Source of the DNA: Myxococcales bacterium
GTDB taxonomy: Bacteria > Myxococcota_A > Polyangia > Polyangiales > Polyangiaceae
Assembly: GCA_016712525.1 (NCBI GenBank)
Contig: JADJQX010000001.1
Location: forward strand, 434,001-498,000
DNA: 64,000 nt
Reading direction: 5' to 3'
Under the pieces are notes generated by a model. That model searched no databases. It was not told the DNA's origin and saw only the letters and a program-made list of their open reading frames with translations. This document shows positions 1 through 9,146 of the stretch, in pieces. The first letter of the stretch is position 1; each line of letters begins with the position of its first letter. The translations under genes were made by a program, and so were the position numbers.

Positions 1-323
1 TCCGCGCCATCCTCGAGCGTGTGCTCGCCGACGCGGGACATCACGTCCTCCTGGCCGAGTGTGCGAGCGCCGCGCTCGCGGTGGTGGCAGGCGAGCCGCG
101 TGTGCGGGTCGCCCTCGTGGACCAGGGGATGCCAGGAGGCGTGACACCTCGGGATCTCGACGGCCTCCGCGCGGGCGCGCCGGGGCTCCGCGTCGTGCTC
201 CACACCGGGAACGACGCGCTCCCCGAGCTCGCGGCCGTCGCGGATCTGGTGCTGACGAAGCCGGTCTCCATCCCCGTCATGCTCGCCACGATCGAGCAGC
301 TCATCGCCGACCCACGGAGGTGA
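1..323 (+). CDS. Response-regulator receiver domain, C-terminal part (5' end outside window)
   Basis: The reading frame is open from the left edge and stops at 323, so only the end of the protein is seen. The visible ~106 residues look like a CheY-type receiver domain: a VALVDQGMPG stretch fits the phospho-acceptor Asp with the following MPG, VVLHTGN fits the conserved Thr/Ser strand, and LTKPVS carries the conserved Lys-Pro. The protein ends just after the last receiver helix. This arrangement is common for hybrid histidine kinases with a C-terminal receiver or for stand-alone regulators; the window cannot separate the two. An internal GTG at 21 is not needed as a start. Confidence 0.75.
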   Translation, partial: RAILERVLADAGHHVLLAECASAALAVVAGEPRVRVALVDQGMPGGVTPRDLDGLRAGAPGLRVVLHTGNDALPELAAVADLVLTKPVSIPVMLATIEQLIADPRR

Positions 324-383
324 TCCTCGCGCCGCGCCCTGGCGAGGCTCGACGCGCGGGGCGCGATTCGCGATGATGCGAGC

Positions 384-776
384 ATGCCAATCCCCACGAC
401 GACAGCGCTCTACGGCGCGCTGAACGCGATCTTCACCATCGCTCTCGCGGCTCGGGTCACGGCGTACCGTGTGCGCGAGAAGGTGAGCCTCGGGACGGGC
501 AAGTCGGATCCGCTCTTGGTCGCGGTGCGGACCCACGGGAACGCCGCCGAGCACGTGCCGCTCGCCATCGTGATGATGCTCGTGGTCGAGCTGTGTAGCG
601 GCTCCAGCACCTGGCTCCACGTCGCCGGAGGCGCGATCTTCGTCGCGCGCATCGCCCACGCGATCGGCATGCCCCGGCCGGCGCCGAACCCGTTCCGCTT
701 CCTCGGCACCGCCATCACGTGGACGACGATCGTGCTGCTCTCGGCGTGGGCCCTGTGGCTCCGCCGCGGAGCCTGA
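384..776 (+). CDS. MAPEG family membrane protein
   Basis: A 130-residue protein of the length expected for MAPEG (membrane-associated eicosanoid/glutathione metabolism) proteins. An N-terminal helix leads into a basic RVTAYRVREK stretch, then an RTHGNAAEHVPLAIV segment, which is the family hallmark (Arg-x-x-x-Asn-x-x-Glu), and two or three further hydrophobic segments. Bacterial members are predicted four-helix inner-membrane proteins, mostly uncharacterised, sometimes with glutathione-dependent activity. ATG start at 384. It lies 60 bp after the receiver protein and its stop is only a few bases from the convergent lipase gene. Confidence 0.8.
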   Translation: MPIPTTTALYGALNAIFTIALAARVTAYRVREKVSLGTGKSDPLLVAVRTHGNAAEHVPLAIVMMLVVELCSGSSTWLHVAGGAIFVARIAHAIGMPRPAPNPFRFLGTAITWTTIVLLSAWALWLRRGA

Positions 777-782
777 GGGGCG

Positions 783-1919
783 TCACGGCTCGAAGATGCC
801 GCCGAGGTTCGTGCGCACCTTCGCGATCGACATCGCGTCCTTGAGGATCCCAGGGTGGTCGACGCCGGGGACGACCTCGTGCTGCATCGCTTGGGGGTGA
901 TCCGCCGAGCCGAAGCCCACGAGCAGATCGCGTTGCCCGCTCATGACCCAAAACTGCGGCGCGATGCGGGAGGTGGTCTCGTGCGCGAGGAGGTGCGAAG
1001 GCCACCCGCCCACGCCCGCGAGACCGCAACGCTCGAATTTGATCGCCGACAAGAGGCCGCCCGAGTCGAGCTCGGCCATCTCGTGTTTTCCCATCCACGG
1101 CTCTCCGAGCCCCACGATCGACCCGAGCTGGGCGAGCGACACTCCGCCGACCGGGCTCGCGAGCAAGAGCAACCTGTCGACCTTGGCGTTCCCGCCATGA
1201 AACGCGAGGAAGCTGCGGGTGATCACGCCACCCATGCTGTGGGCGACGATGTCGACCTTGGGCTCCCCCGTGGCGCGGATCAGGTCGTCCACAAAATCCG
1301 ACAAATCTTGAGCGTATTCGTGGGTATAGCCAAGGTCGTAGTCGGCCTTGTCGGCCAGGATGTGGCCCTTCCCCGCGGGCTGGTTGCAGACGTACGAGGC
1401 GTTCGAGCCGATGCGCCCTGGCCCCGCCGTGTAGCTGCCGCGCGCGTCCTTGGCGGACTCGACGTAGTAGTCGAACGCGAAGAGGTACTTGCGACGCGGC
1501 AGGGAGCCCGAGGGGTAGCTGTGGTCGCCTCGCCCCGCGAGCACGTAGCCGTCGTAGCGGCCGTCGTTCGCGACGAGCGCGTCCATCATGGGCAGCCAAT
1601 CGTGGTTCGAGCCCGTGAAACCGTGCACGAACACGATCGGGCGATCGGCGCAGGGGAGCTTCGGGCAAGGCGGGCGGAGCGGGGCGGCGTCGAGGACGGG
1701 GACGTCCGGAGGGCCGGCGTCGACGATCGGCGGCGTCGGCGCGGGTCGTGGCGCGCTCGAGGCCGTGGCCGACGGGGCCGTCGCGTCGGGAGCGTCGAGA
1801 GGCGGCGCCTCGCCTCCGCAGGCCGCGAAGAGCCCCGAGGCCGACGTCATCGCGACTGCCAAGCACCGAAGGCCACGGCTCGACCTCGCGACGTGAGACA
1901 ACCTTGGACCGCTCCGCAT
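783..1919 (-). CDS. Secreted alpha/beta-hydrolase (triacylglycerol lipase-like) lipoprotein
   Basis: The start at 1919 gives 378 residues with a signal region ending in a lipobox-like LFAAC (Cys34), then a ~50-residue Ala/Pro/Asp linker typical of myxobacterial lipoproteins. The hydrolase domain opens with IVFVHGFTGS (oxyanion-hole HG near 99-100) and has the nucleophile elbow AHSMGG with Ser228. Late His residues in a PGVDHPGIL stretch can complete the triad. This pattern fits lipases/esterases of the LipA/PGAP1-like type; substrate is unknown. An earlier in-frame start at 2150 would run into the divergent gene and add no domain. Transcribed away from the luciferase-like gene, with 85 bp between the starts. 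Confidence 0.75.
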   Translation of the reverse strand: MRSGPRLSHVARSSRGLRCLAVAMTSASGLFAACGGEAPPLDAPDATAPSATASSAPRPAPTPPIVDAGPPDVPVLDAAPLRPPCPKLPCADRPIVFVHGFTGSNHDWLPMMDALVANDGRYDGYVLAGRGDHSYPSGSLPRRKYLFAFDYYVESAKDARGSYTAGPGRIGSNASYVCNQPAGKGHILADKADYDLGYTHEYAQDLSDFVDDLIRATGEPKVDIVAHSMGGVITRSFLAFHGGNAKVDRLLLLASPVGGVSLAQLGSIVGLGEPWMGKHEMAELDSGGLLSAIKFERCGLAGVGGWPSHLLAHETTSRIAPQFWVMSGQRDLLVGFGSADHPQAMQHEVVPGVDHPGILKDAMSIAKVRTNLGGIFEP

Positions 1920-2004
1920 CCTCGAAAGGTCGGCGAGAGACGAAGGCGCGTCAAGGCACGTGGGGCCGATCACGCGGGCGACCATCATGTAAGGTAGGAG
2001 GGCC

Positions 2005-3027
2005 TTGCCCGCCATCGCACTCTCCGCGCTCGATCTTTCTCCCATCGCCGAGGGGGAGTCCGCCACGTCGGCCCTCCACGCGACCGCCGAGCTCGCGGGG
2101 CACGTCGAGTCGCTCGGGTATACGCGCTTTTGGGTGGCCGAGCACCACAACGCGGGCGGCTTGGCGTGCCCTTCGCCCGAGCTCGTCGCGTCGTTCGTGC
2201 TGTCGCGGACGTCGACGATCCGTGTCGGCTCGGGGGGCGTGATGCTCCCGAATCACGCGCCGCTCCGCGTGGCCGAGGCGTTTCGAGTGCTGTCGGCGAT
2301 GTTCCCGGGTCGCGTCGACCTCGGGATAGGCCGCGCACCCGGCACCGACAAGCGCACCGCCAAGAAGCTTCGGCGCGCCCCCGAAGAGGAGCTCCCTGCG
2401 ATGCTGGAGGAGCTCCTCGGCTACCTCGGAGACGCGACGACTCGGCGTGAGCCCTTCGCGACGAGCGTCGTCGCGGCCCCGCTGGGTGTGCCGGCGCCGC
2501 CGACGTGGCTCCTCGGTACGAGCGTCGAGAGCGCCGAGCTCTCCGGCCGTATGGGGCTCGGGTACGCGTTCGCCCAGCATTTTTCGCCTCTCGGTGCGGT
2601 CGAGGCCCTCGCGGCGTACCGGCGCGCGTTCACCCCTTCGCCCCGCCTCGCCGCGCCGCACGCGATCCTCGCGGTCGCCTGCGGCGCATCCGACGACCCG
2701 CAGACGGCCGAGGACCTCGTCGCCCTCGCGCGGCTCGGAGCCCTTCGTATGGCCCGCGGGGAGCGCGATCTCCCCTCCCCCTCGGTCGCGACGGCGCGCA
2801 CCACCGAGCTCGACGACGAAGCACGTGCCATCGTAGCTCCGTACGCCGAGCGTGCGTTCGTCGGGCGCACCCGGGACGTCGTCTCGGGCCTCGCGAGGCT
2901 CGTCGAGACAACGTCGCCGGACGAGCTCATGATCACCACCACCAGCGCACCCACGCACTTGCGGCGCGACACGTACACGGTGCTCGCGAGGGAGCTCTCG
3001 ACGAGAAAAGCCCATTCGTCACGATGA
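2005..3027 (+). CDS. LLM-class flavin-dependent oxidoreductase (luciferase-like monooxygenase)
   Basis: 340 residues with a TIM-barrel luciferase-like sequence. The segment RFWVAEHHN at the N-terminus, IRVGSGGVMLPNH and RVDLGIGRAPG are the landmarks of the MsnO8/YtmO-type group of LLM oxidoreductases. These enzymes use reduced FMN and O2 on small organic substrates; the substrate is not predictable here. The start is a TTG at 2005 preceded by an AAGGTAGGAGG Shine-Dalgarno a few bases upstream; no in-frame ATG gives the full first strand. It is 46 bp upstream of pcm and may be co-transcribed with it. Confidence 0.85.
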   Translation: MPAIALSALDLSPIAEGESATSALHATAELAGHVESLGYTRFWVAEHHNAGGLACPSPELVASFVLSRTSTIRVGSGGVMLPNHAPLRVAEAFRVLSAMFPGRVDLGIGRAPGTDKRTAKKLRRAPEEELPAMLEELLGYLGDATTRREPFATSVVAAPLGVPAPPTWLLGTSVESAELSGRMGLGYAFAQHFSPLGAVEALAAYRRAFTPSPRLAAPHAILAVACGASDDPQTAEDLVALARLGALRMARGERDLPSPSVATARTTELDDEARAIVAPYAERAFVGRTRDVVSGLARLVETTSPDELMITTTSAPTHLRRDTYTVLARELSTRKAHSSR

Positions 3028-3073
3028 CGAGAGGGCGCTTCTATCGGCCGGGCTCGTGTGATGGGATGGCCGA

Positions 3074-3736
3074 ATGACACCGCACGACGACGACGCGCTC
3101 GCCCTGCGAGAGGCCATGGTGCGCACCGTCGCGCGCGACGTGAGCGCGACCTCCGTGCTCGAGGCGCTCCGCGAGATCCCGCGTCACCTCTTCATGCCCG
3201 GAGCTTCGCTCGAGCGGGCCTACCACGATTCGCCCGCCGCCATCGGCTACGGCCAGACGATCTCGCAGCCGACCATCGTGGGGATCATGACCGAGGCGCT
3301 CGACCTCTCGGGCAACGAGCGCGTCCTCGAGATCGGCACGGGCTCCGGATATCAGGCCGCCGTGCTGTCGCTCCTCGCGCGGGAGGTCTTCTCGATCGAG
3401 GTGGTCGCGCCCTTGGCCGACGAGGCCAGAGAGCGGCTCGCGCGGCTCGGCTACACGAACGTGCACGTGAGGTCCGGCGACGGGTACCTCGGCTGGCCCG
3501 AGGCCGCGCCCTTCGATCGCATCGTGCTCACGGCAGCCCCCGAGACGGTCCCCAGCCAGCTACTCTCCGAGCTCGGGGACGGCGGCGTCCTTGTGGCTCC
3601 CGTAGGCGCAGACGGCACGGACCAGCGCCTCGTCCGCATCGTGCGACAGGGCGACACGTTCCTCCGCGACGACCTCATGGGCGTCCGTTTCGTCCCCATG
3701 GTGGCGCTCGGAGAGGCGCGCGAAGCGGACGGCTAG
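3074..3736 (+). CDS. pcm: Protein-L-isoaspartate O-methyltransferase
   Basis: 220 residues, the normal length for PCMT. It methylates the alpha-carboxyl of L-isoaspartyl residues in damaged proteins using S-adenosylmethionine, starting their repair in the cytoplasm. The conserved region YGQTISQPTIV (residues ~59-69) and the SAM-binding motif VLEIGTGSGYQ (~84-94) are intact, as is a VLTAAPETVP stretch in the position of the usual VTAAP. ATG start at 3074. It follows the luciferase-like gene on the same strand. The next 232 bp up to the efflux adaptor contain no gene; the short imperfect inverted repeat there (TCCAGA...TCTGGA near 3815-3835) is only suggestive. Confidence 0.92.
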   Translation: MTPHDDDALALREAMVRTVARDVSATSVLEALREIPRHLFMPGASLERAYHDSPAAIGYGQTISQPTIVGIMTEALDLSGNERVLEIGTGSGYQAAVLSLLAREVFSIEVVAPLADEARERLARLGYTNVHVRSGDGYLGWPEAAPFDRIVLTAAPETVPSQLLSELGDGGVLVAPVGADGTDQRLVRIVRQGDTFLRDDLMGVRFVPMVALGEAREADG

Positions 3737-3968
3737 AACGGCCGGGCACCCTCGTTTTCCTCGGGCGCGCGCTTCGCGGCGAGGCGCACGAAGCGCAAAT
3801 ATGTCAACACTTCCAGAACCTTAGGCATCTCTGGACCACGCGCGCCGCAGGGAATCGTCCCTCTTGCGTGTCCACGCGCGCACGGGCAAAAGGCCTTCGG
3901 GCATCGTACCCGTGATCGAGCGCCCTCACCGCCACACGCGCCCTCGCGCCTCGGAAACGAACTAGCCC

Positions 3969-5186
3969 ATGTCCGACGAGCCCCAGAACCTCGAAGCTCC
4001 CGCCGCGCCGCCGCGGAGGACGAGCGCGCTCTCCGTCGTGCTCACGGTCGTGGCCCTCGTCGCCATCGTGGCGACCCTCGCCGGCATCAAGGGCTCGCAG
4101 ATCGGCATGCTCATCGGCATGGGCAAGCAGATGGAGAAGGACGGGCCGCCGCCCGAGTCGGTGCGCACGCAGGTAGCGAAGGCCGACGCGTGGGAGACGA
4201 CGGTCCCGTCGGTCGGGAACGTGGTCACGGTGCGCGGCGTCGCCGTATCGAACGACGTGCCCGGGGTGGTCAAGGCACTTTACTTCGACTCGGGCAAGGT
4301 CGTGAAACAGGGAGAGCTCTTGGCCGTGCTCGACTCGAGCGTAGAGCAGGCGCAGCTCGCCTCGGCCAAGTCCCGAGTCCAGCTGGCGCAGGTCACCTAC
4401 GACCGTTCGCAAGCCCTCGCGAAGACGAGCTCGATCCCCCAAGCCCAGCTCGACGCCGACGAGGCGCAGCTCCGCACGACGAAGACCGATATCGCCGCGA
4501 TCGAGGCTCAAATCGCCAAAAAGTCGATCCGCGCGCCGTTCGCCGGGAAGCTCGGGATCCGCACGGCGAACCTCGGGCAGTACCTCGCGCCGGGCACGCC
4601 CCTCACGGTGCTCGAGTCGCAAGGCTCGGGGGCCGTCGACTTCTCGATCCCGCAGAAGCGCCTGCCCGAGCTCGCCCTCGGCCTCCCCGTGCGGATCACG
4701 TTGCCCGGTGGGCCGCCGATCGTGGCGACCGTCTCCGCCGTGGAGCCGACGGTCGACGCGGCTTCGCGCAGCATCAAGGTGCGCGCGACCTTCACGTCGG
4801 ACGCGAAGACCGAGGCGCTGCTGCGGCCAGGGATGTTCGTGAACGTCGCCGTCGTGCTCCCGACCAAGGTGAACGTGGTGGTCGTCCCGCGCACGGCGGT
4901 GGTCTCGGCGCCGTACGGAGACTCGGTGTTCGCCGTCGAGGACAAAAAGCCCGAAGAGACGGGGCTTCGCCAGACCTCGGACGGGAAGCCCGTGCGTATG
5001 GCGCGCCAACGCTTCGTGAAGCTCGGCGAGGCGCGAGGCGATTTCGTGGCGGTGCTGAACGGGCTCGCGGCAGGGACCGAGGTCGTCTCGTCGGGCGCTT
5101 TCAAGCTGCAGAACAACGCGCCCGTCTACCTGACCACCGCGACGGAGCCCTCCCCCGAAGAGAACCCCCACCCGGTCGAGCGCTGA
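3969..5186 (+). CDS. RND efflux periplasmic adaptor subunit (MexE/AcrA type)
   Basis: 405 residues. A short cytoplasmic N-terminus is followed by one membrane anchor (~residues 20-42), then the HlyD-family layout: barrel-sandwich half (VPGVVKALYFDSGKVVKQGE), an alpha-helical hairpin (~120-180), the second lipoyl half (SIRAPFAGKLGIRTANLGQY) and beta-barrel/membrane-proximal domains. It bridges the inner-membrane pump to an outer-membrane channel. Its stop is one base before the pump ATG, so the two genes form an operon. No TolC-like outer-membrane factor gene is adjacent. Confidence 0.92.
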   Translation: MSDEPQNLEAPAAPPRRTSALSVVLTVVALVAIVATLAGIKGSQIGMLIGMGKQMEKDGPPPESVRTQVAKADAWETTVPSVGNVVTVRGVAVSNDVPGVVKALYFDSGKVVKQGELLAVLDSSVEQAQLASAKSRVQLAQVTYDRSQALAKTSSIPQAQLDADEAQLRTTKTDIAAIEAQIAKKSIRAPFAGKLGIRTANLGQYLAPGTPLTVLESQGSGAVDFSIPQKRLPELALGLPVRITLPGGPPIVATVSAVEPTVDAASRSIKVRATFTSDAKTEALLRPGMFVNVAVVLPTKVNVVVVPRTAVVSAPYGDSVFAVEDKKPEETGLRQTSDGKPVRMARQRFVKLGEARGDFVAVLNGLAAGTEVVSSGAFKLQNNAPVYLTTATEPSPEENPHPVER

Positions 5187-5187
5187 C

Positions 5188-8100
5188 ATGAAGCTCACCG
5201 ATCTCTTCATTCGGCGGCCGGTGCTCGCCATCGTGGTCAATCTGCTCCTGCTCATCGCGGGGCTCCAGGCCATTCGCTCGGTCAACGTAAGGCAGTATCC
5301 GAAGCTCGAGAGCGCGACGGTCACCGTGCGCACGGTGTACGTGGGGGCGAGCGCCGATCTCGTGCGCGGCTTCGTGACGACCCCCCTCGAGCGCGCCATC
5401 GCCGCGGCCGACGGGATCGACTTCATCGAGTCCCAAAGCGTGCAGAGCGCATCGACCATCAACGTGCGCTTGAAGCTGAATTTCAGCGCGTCGGCCGCGT
5501 TGGCCGACATCAGCGCGCGCGTGAACCAGGTGAGGGCGGAGCTCCCTCCCGAGGCCGAGGTGCCGGCGATCTCGATCGAGCCCTCGGACGCGCAGATCGC
5601 GGCGATGTACCTGAGCTTCGGCTCCGACATCCTCGAAGAGAACCAGGTCACCGACTACCTCATACGCATCGTGCAACCGCGGCTCTCGGCCATCGAGGGG
5701 GTGCAGCGCGCGGACATCCTCGGGGCGCGCACGTTCGCGCTCCGGGCGTGGTTGAAGCCCGATCGCATGGCCGCGCTCAACCTGAGCCCGTCCCAGGTGC
5801 GTCAGGCGCTCGCCGGGCAGAACGCGCTCGCCGCGGTGGGCCAAGCCAAGGGCTCGCTCGTGCAGCTCAACGTGACGGCGAACACCGACCTGCGCTCGGT
5901 CGAGGAGTTCAAGCGGCTCGTGGTTCGGAACGAGGGCGGCGCGCTCGTTCGCCTCGAGGACATCGCCGAGGTCTCCCTGGGCGCGGACTCGTACGAGCAA
6001 GACGTCCGCATGAACGGCGAAAAGGCCGTGTTCATGGGCATTTGGGTGCTCCCGAACGCGAACTCGCTCGACGTGATTCGGGCGGTGCGCAAAGAGATGA
6101 CCGCGCTCCAGCGGGATCTGCCGACCGGCATGAAGGCGAGCGTCTCGTTCGACTCGACCGAGTACATCGACGACGCGCTCGCCGAGGTGTCGCACACGCT
6201 GCTCGAGACGGTGCTCATCGTGGTCGTCGTGATCTTCCTCTTCTTGGGGTCGATGCGCACGGTGCTCGTGCCGCTCGTGGCCATTCCGGTGTCCCTCGTC
6301 GGGGCGATTTTCTTCATGCAGCTCCTCGGGTTCACGCTGAACCTGCTCACGCTGCTCGCGATCGTGCTCGCCGTGGGCCTCGTGGTGGACGACGCGATCG
6401 TCGTGGTCGAGAACGTGGAGCGCAACATCCGCGACGGGAAGACCCCGGTGGACGCGGCCATTCACGGCGCACGCGAGCTCGTGGGCCCGATCATCGCCAT
6501 GACCATCACGCTCGCCGCGGTGTACGCGCCGGTGGGCTTCCAGGGTGGCCTCACGGGAGTGCTCTTCCGCGAGTTCGCGTTCACGCTCGCGGGCGCGGTG
6601 TTCATCTCGGGCATCGTGGCGCTCACGCTCTCTCCGATGATGTCGTCGCGGCTCCTCAAGGCCGAGGCGTCGCACTCGATCTTGACCAAGAAGATCGACG
6701 CCGGCTTCGACGCGCTCCGGCGCCTCTACGGCCGCATGCTCGACGCGACCCTCGCGCGGCGACCGCTCGTGTACGGGGTGTGGCTCACCCTGAGCGCGCT
6801 CGTCGTGCCGCTCTACATGTTCTCTCCGGGCGAGCTCGCGCCGAACGAAGATCAGGGGATCGTCTTCGGCGCCATCGACGTGCCCGCCAACGCGACCCTC
6901 GAGCAGACGACGCACTACACGCAGCAAATCGGCAATGTGTTCAAAGGTGTTCCGGAGTTCGAGCAGAGCTTCCAGATCACCTTCGCGAGTGGCGGCTTCG
7001 GGGGCATGCTGCTCAAGCCGTGGAGCCAGCGGAAGCGCACGGTCTTCCCCATTCAAGGGGAGCTCGGCGACAAGCTCAACGCGATCTCCGGCGTGCGCGC
7101 GCCCGTGTTTTTGCCCTCGGCGCTGCCGAGCGCGGGCTTCTTCCCCGTCGAGGTCGTGATCGCCTCGACGGCGAGCCACGAAGAGCTGCTCAAGTACGCC
7201 CAGAAGCTCGCGGACGCCGCGGCGGCGAGCGGGCAGTTCGCGTTCCCCCCGATCATCGACGTGCGCATCGACCAGGCGACGACCGAGATCGTGGTCGACC
7301 GCGACGAGGTCGCCTCGATGGGCATGTCGATGCAGGGCGTCGCGTTCGATCTCGGGTCGATGTTGAGCGGCGCGTTCGTGAACCGGTTCAACCTGGACGG
7401 GCGCAGCTACAAGGTCATTCCGCAGGTCGAGCGCGCCTCGCGCCTCACCCCGGAGCAGCTCGCACAGATCCACATCGGCGGGCCCGCGGGCAAGGTGATC
7501 CCGCTCGGCGCCGTGGCCTCGTTCCAGAGGCACGTCGAGCCTCGCACGCTGAACCGCTTTCAACAGCTCAACGCGATCAAGCTCTCGGGCGTGACGACGC
7601 GCTCGCTCGAAGGCGGTTTGAAGGTGCTCGAGGACAAGGCCGCCGAGATCCTGCCTCCAGGCACGCGCGTCGACTACACGGGCGAGTCGCGTCAGCTCCG
7701 CCAAGAGGGGCAAAAGTTCCTCCCGGCGATGGGGCTCGCGGTGGTGCTCATCTTCTTGGTGCTCGCCGCGCAGTTCAACTCGTTCCGAGATCCGTTCGTC
7801 ATCCTCGGCGGCTCGGTGCCGCTCGCGATCTTCGGCGCGCTGGTGTTCACGTTCTTGAAGTTCGCCGGGCCCCCGGGCATGGGCTTCGCCCTCACCGATG
7901 GGTGGACCACCACGCTGAACATCTACTCGCAGGTCGGGCTCGTGACGCTCGTCGGGCTCGTGTCCAAGAACGGCATCTTGATCGTCGAGTTCGCGAACGC
8001 CGAGCAGGAGCGCGGAAAGACCAAGCTCGAGGCCGTCCGAGAGGCCGCCCGCACCCGCCTCCGCCCCATCCTCATGACGACGGTCGCGACGGTCGTCGGC

Positions 8101-8298
8101 CACTTCCCGCTCACGCTGGTCTCGGGCCCCGGCGCCGCCGCACGAAACTCGATCGGCATCGTGCTCGTCGGCGGCATGACGATCGGCACCCTCTTCACGC
8201 TGTTCGTCGTGCCGTCGGTCTACATGCTCCTCGCGAAGGACCGCGGCGGCAAACGCGCGGCCTCCGAGAGTGTGCCGACCGAGGCCGTGCCCGCCTGA
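5188..8298 (+). CDS. RND multidrug efflux permease (HAE-1/MexF-like)
   Basis: 1036 residues, the usual size of the HAE-1 family. N-terminal TM1 (FIRRPVLAIVVNLLLLIAG) is followed by a large periplasmic loop, TM2-6, a second loop and TM7-12. The proton-relay acidic pair is present as Asp401/Asp402 in GLVVDDAIVVVEN. The GPIIAMTITLAAVYAPVGF segment is typical of multidrug pumps rather than heavy-metal exporters. The protein exports hydrophobic compounds using the proton gradient. It is coupled to the adaptor upstream (1 bp gap). The substrate cannot be read from sequence. No regulator gene lies next to it. Confidence 0.92.
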   Translation: MKLTDLFIRRPVLAIVVNLLLLIAGLQAIRSVNVRQYPKLESATVTVRTVYVGASADLVRGFVTTPLERAIAAADGIDFIESQSVQSASTINVRLKLNFSASAALADISARVNQVRAELPPEAEVPAISIEPSDAQIAAMYLSFGSDILEENQVTDYLIRIVQPRLSAIEGVQRADILGARTFALRAWLKPDRMAALNLSPSQVRQALAGQNALAAVGQAKGSLVQLNVTANTDLRSVEEFKRLVVRNEGGALVRLEDIAEVSLGADSYEQDVRMNGEKAVFMGIWVLPNANSLDVIRAVRKEMTALQRDLPTGMKASVSFDSTEYIDDALAEVSHTLLETVLIVVVVIFLFLGSMRTVLVPLVAIPVSLVGAIFFMQLLGFTLNLLTLLAIVLAVGLVVDDAIVVVENVERNIRDGKTPVDAAIHGARELVGPIIAMTITLAAVYAPVGFQGGLTGVLFREFAFTLAGAVFISGIVALTLSPMMSSRLLKAEASHSILTKKIDAGFDALRRLYGRMLDATLARRPLVYGVWLTLSALVVPLYMFSPGELAPNEDQGIVFGAIDVPANATLEQTTHYTQQIGNVFKGVPEFEQSFQITFASGGFGGMLLKPWSQRKRTVFPIQGELGDKLNAISGVRAPVFLPSALPSAGFFPVEVVIASTASHEELLKYAQKLADAAAASGQFAFPPIIDVRIDQATTEIVVDRDEVASMGMSMQGVAFDLGSMLSGAFVNRFNLDGRSYKVIPQVERASRLTPEQLAQIHIGGPAGKVIPLGAVASFQRHVEPRTLNRFQQLNAIKLSGVTTRSLEGGLKVLEDKAAEILPPGTRVDYTGESRQLRQEGQKFLPAMGLAVVLIFLVLAAQFNSFRDPFVILGGSVPLAIFGALVFTFLKFAGPPGMGFALTDGWTTTLNIYSQVGLVTLVGLVSKNGILIVEFANAEQERGKTKLEAVREAARTRLRPILMTTVATVVGHFPLTLVSGPGAAARNSIGIVLVGGMTIGTLFTLFVVPSVYMLLAKDRGGKRAASESVPTEAVPA

Positions 8299-8527
8299 CC
8301 CTGCCGCCGGCCCGTGGGGGCGTGTCGCTCGTCGCCGCCACGCCGAGACATCCGCCAAATGGCCGACTTTACGAGTATTTTCGCTCACGGAGCCACCGAG
8401 GCGCGCCTTCGGGCATCGGTTCGGGGAGACGCTTCGGGTTTCCGCGGTGGCCATCTGCGCAGGGCGCGGCGGGCTCGCTCGAGTGGTACCCTACGCGCTC
8501 ACGTCATCGAGTGAAGGAGCAGAGCCC

Positions 8528-9082
8528 ATGTTCAAGAAGGTCGTCGAGGCCGCATCGTCCGCCGTCAACCGCGCCGTCTACGGGAAGGCCCCCGAGGGTG
8601 GACCCGGGTCGCTCGACGCGATCCCGTTCTCCCGCCTCGACGGGACCGACATGCCCCACGCCGACCTCACGGGCAAGGTGGTGCTCTTCGTGAACGTGGC
8701 GAGCCGCTGCGGCCTCACGCCCCAGTACGAGGGCCTCGTGAAGCTCTACGAGAAGTACAAGGACAAGGGCTTCCTCGTCGTAGGTGCACCCTGCAATCAA
8801 TTTTTGGGGCAAGAGCCCGGCTCGGAGGCCGAGATCGCGTCGTTCTGCAGCGCGACCTACGGGGTCGACTTTCCCCTGCTCGCCAAACAAGACGTGAACG
8901 GCGCAGGCCGCAGCCCGCTCTACCAGTTCCTCGTGGGCAGTGAGGCCGGCGGCGGCGCGGACATCGCCTGGAATTTCGAGAAGTTCCTCGTCGGCCGCGA
9001 CGGCAAGGTCGCGAAGCGCTTTTCGCCGCGCACCGTCCCGGAGGATCCCGAGGTCATCGCGGCCATCGAAGCGGCGCTCTGA
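8528..9082 (+). CDS. Glutathione peroxidase (Cys type)
   Basis: 184 residues. The NVASRCGLTPQY motif places the peroxidatic residue at Cys61; it is a Cys codon, so no selenocysteine is used. GAPCNQFLGQEPG (~87-98) carries the catalytic Gln and differs from the common CNQFGGQEPG by Leu for Gly. AWNFEKFLV supplies the Trp-Asn pair. A Cys in EIASFC is in a suitable place to be the resolving residue of thioredoxin-dependent family members. It reduces hydroperoxides in the cytoplasm. The start at 8528 follows an AAGGAG at a good distance; upstream in-frame starts add nothing conserved. The 229 bp before it hold no recognisable gene. Confidence 0.92.
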   Translation: MFKKVVEAASSAVNRAVYGKAPEGGPGSLDAIPFSRLDGTDMPHADLTGKVVLFVNVASRCGLTPQYEGLVKLYEKYKDKGFLVVGAPCNQFLGQEPGSEAEIASFCSATYGVDFPLLAKQDVNGAGRSPLYQFLVGSEAGGGADIAWNFEKFLVGRDGKVAKRFSPRTVPEDPEVIAAIEAAL

Positions 9083-9096
9083 ATCGGAGGTTCGGA

Positions 9097-9146
9097 GGAG
9101 AAGAGGCGAAGAGGAGAAGAGGAGAAGAGGAGAAGAGGAGAAAAGA
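9097..9146. repeat. 8-bp purine microsatellite (GGAGAAGA)n
   Basis: About six copies of an 8-bp unit GGAGAAGA with small variations (one GGCGAAGA, a last copy GGAGAAAA). It begins 14 bp after the glutathione peroxidase stop and ends exactly where the deleted DUF559 cassette starts. The full cassettes also begin in a GA-rich run (GAGAGAGAGG), so this may be an expansion of the cassette left end. Confidence 0.85.

Noticed and set aside
5101..8454. A 1117-residue open frame on the minus strand opposite the RND pump
   Set aside because: It is rich in Arg, Glu, Asp and His with no domain, as expected for the antisense of a high-GC gene; the plus-strand pump is certain.
8528..9082. Selenoprotein glutathione peroxidase
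   Set aside because: The catalytic position is a normal Cys codon and there is no in-frame TGA.
9097..9146. A short CRISPR or intrinsic terminator after the glutathione peroxidase gene
   Set aside because: It is a purine-only octamer repeat without dyad symmetry or spacers.
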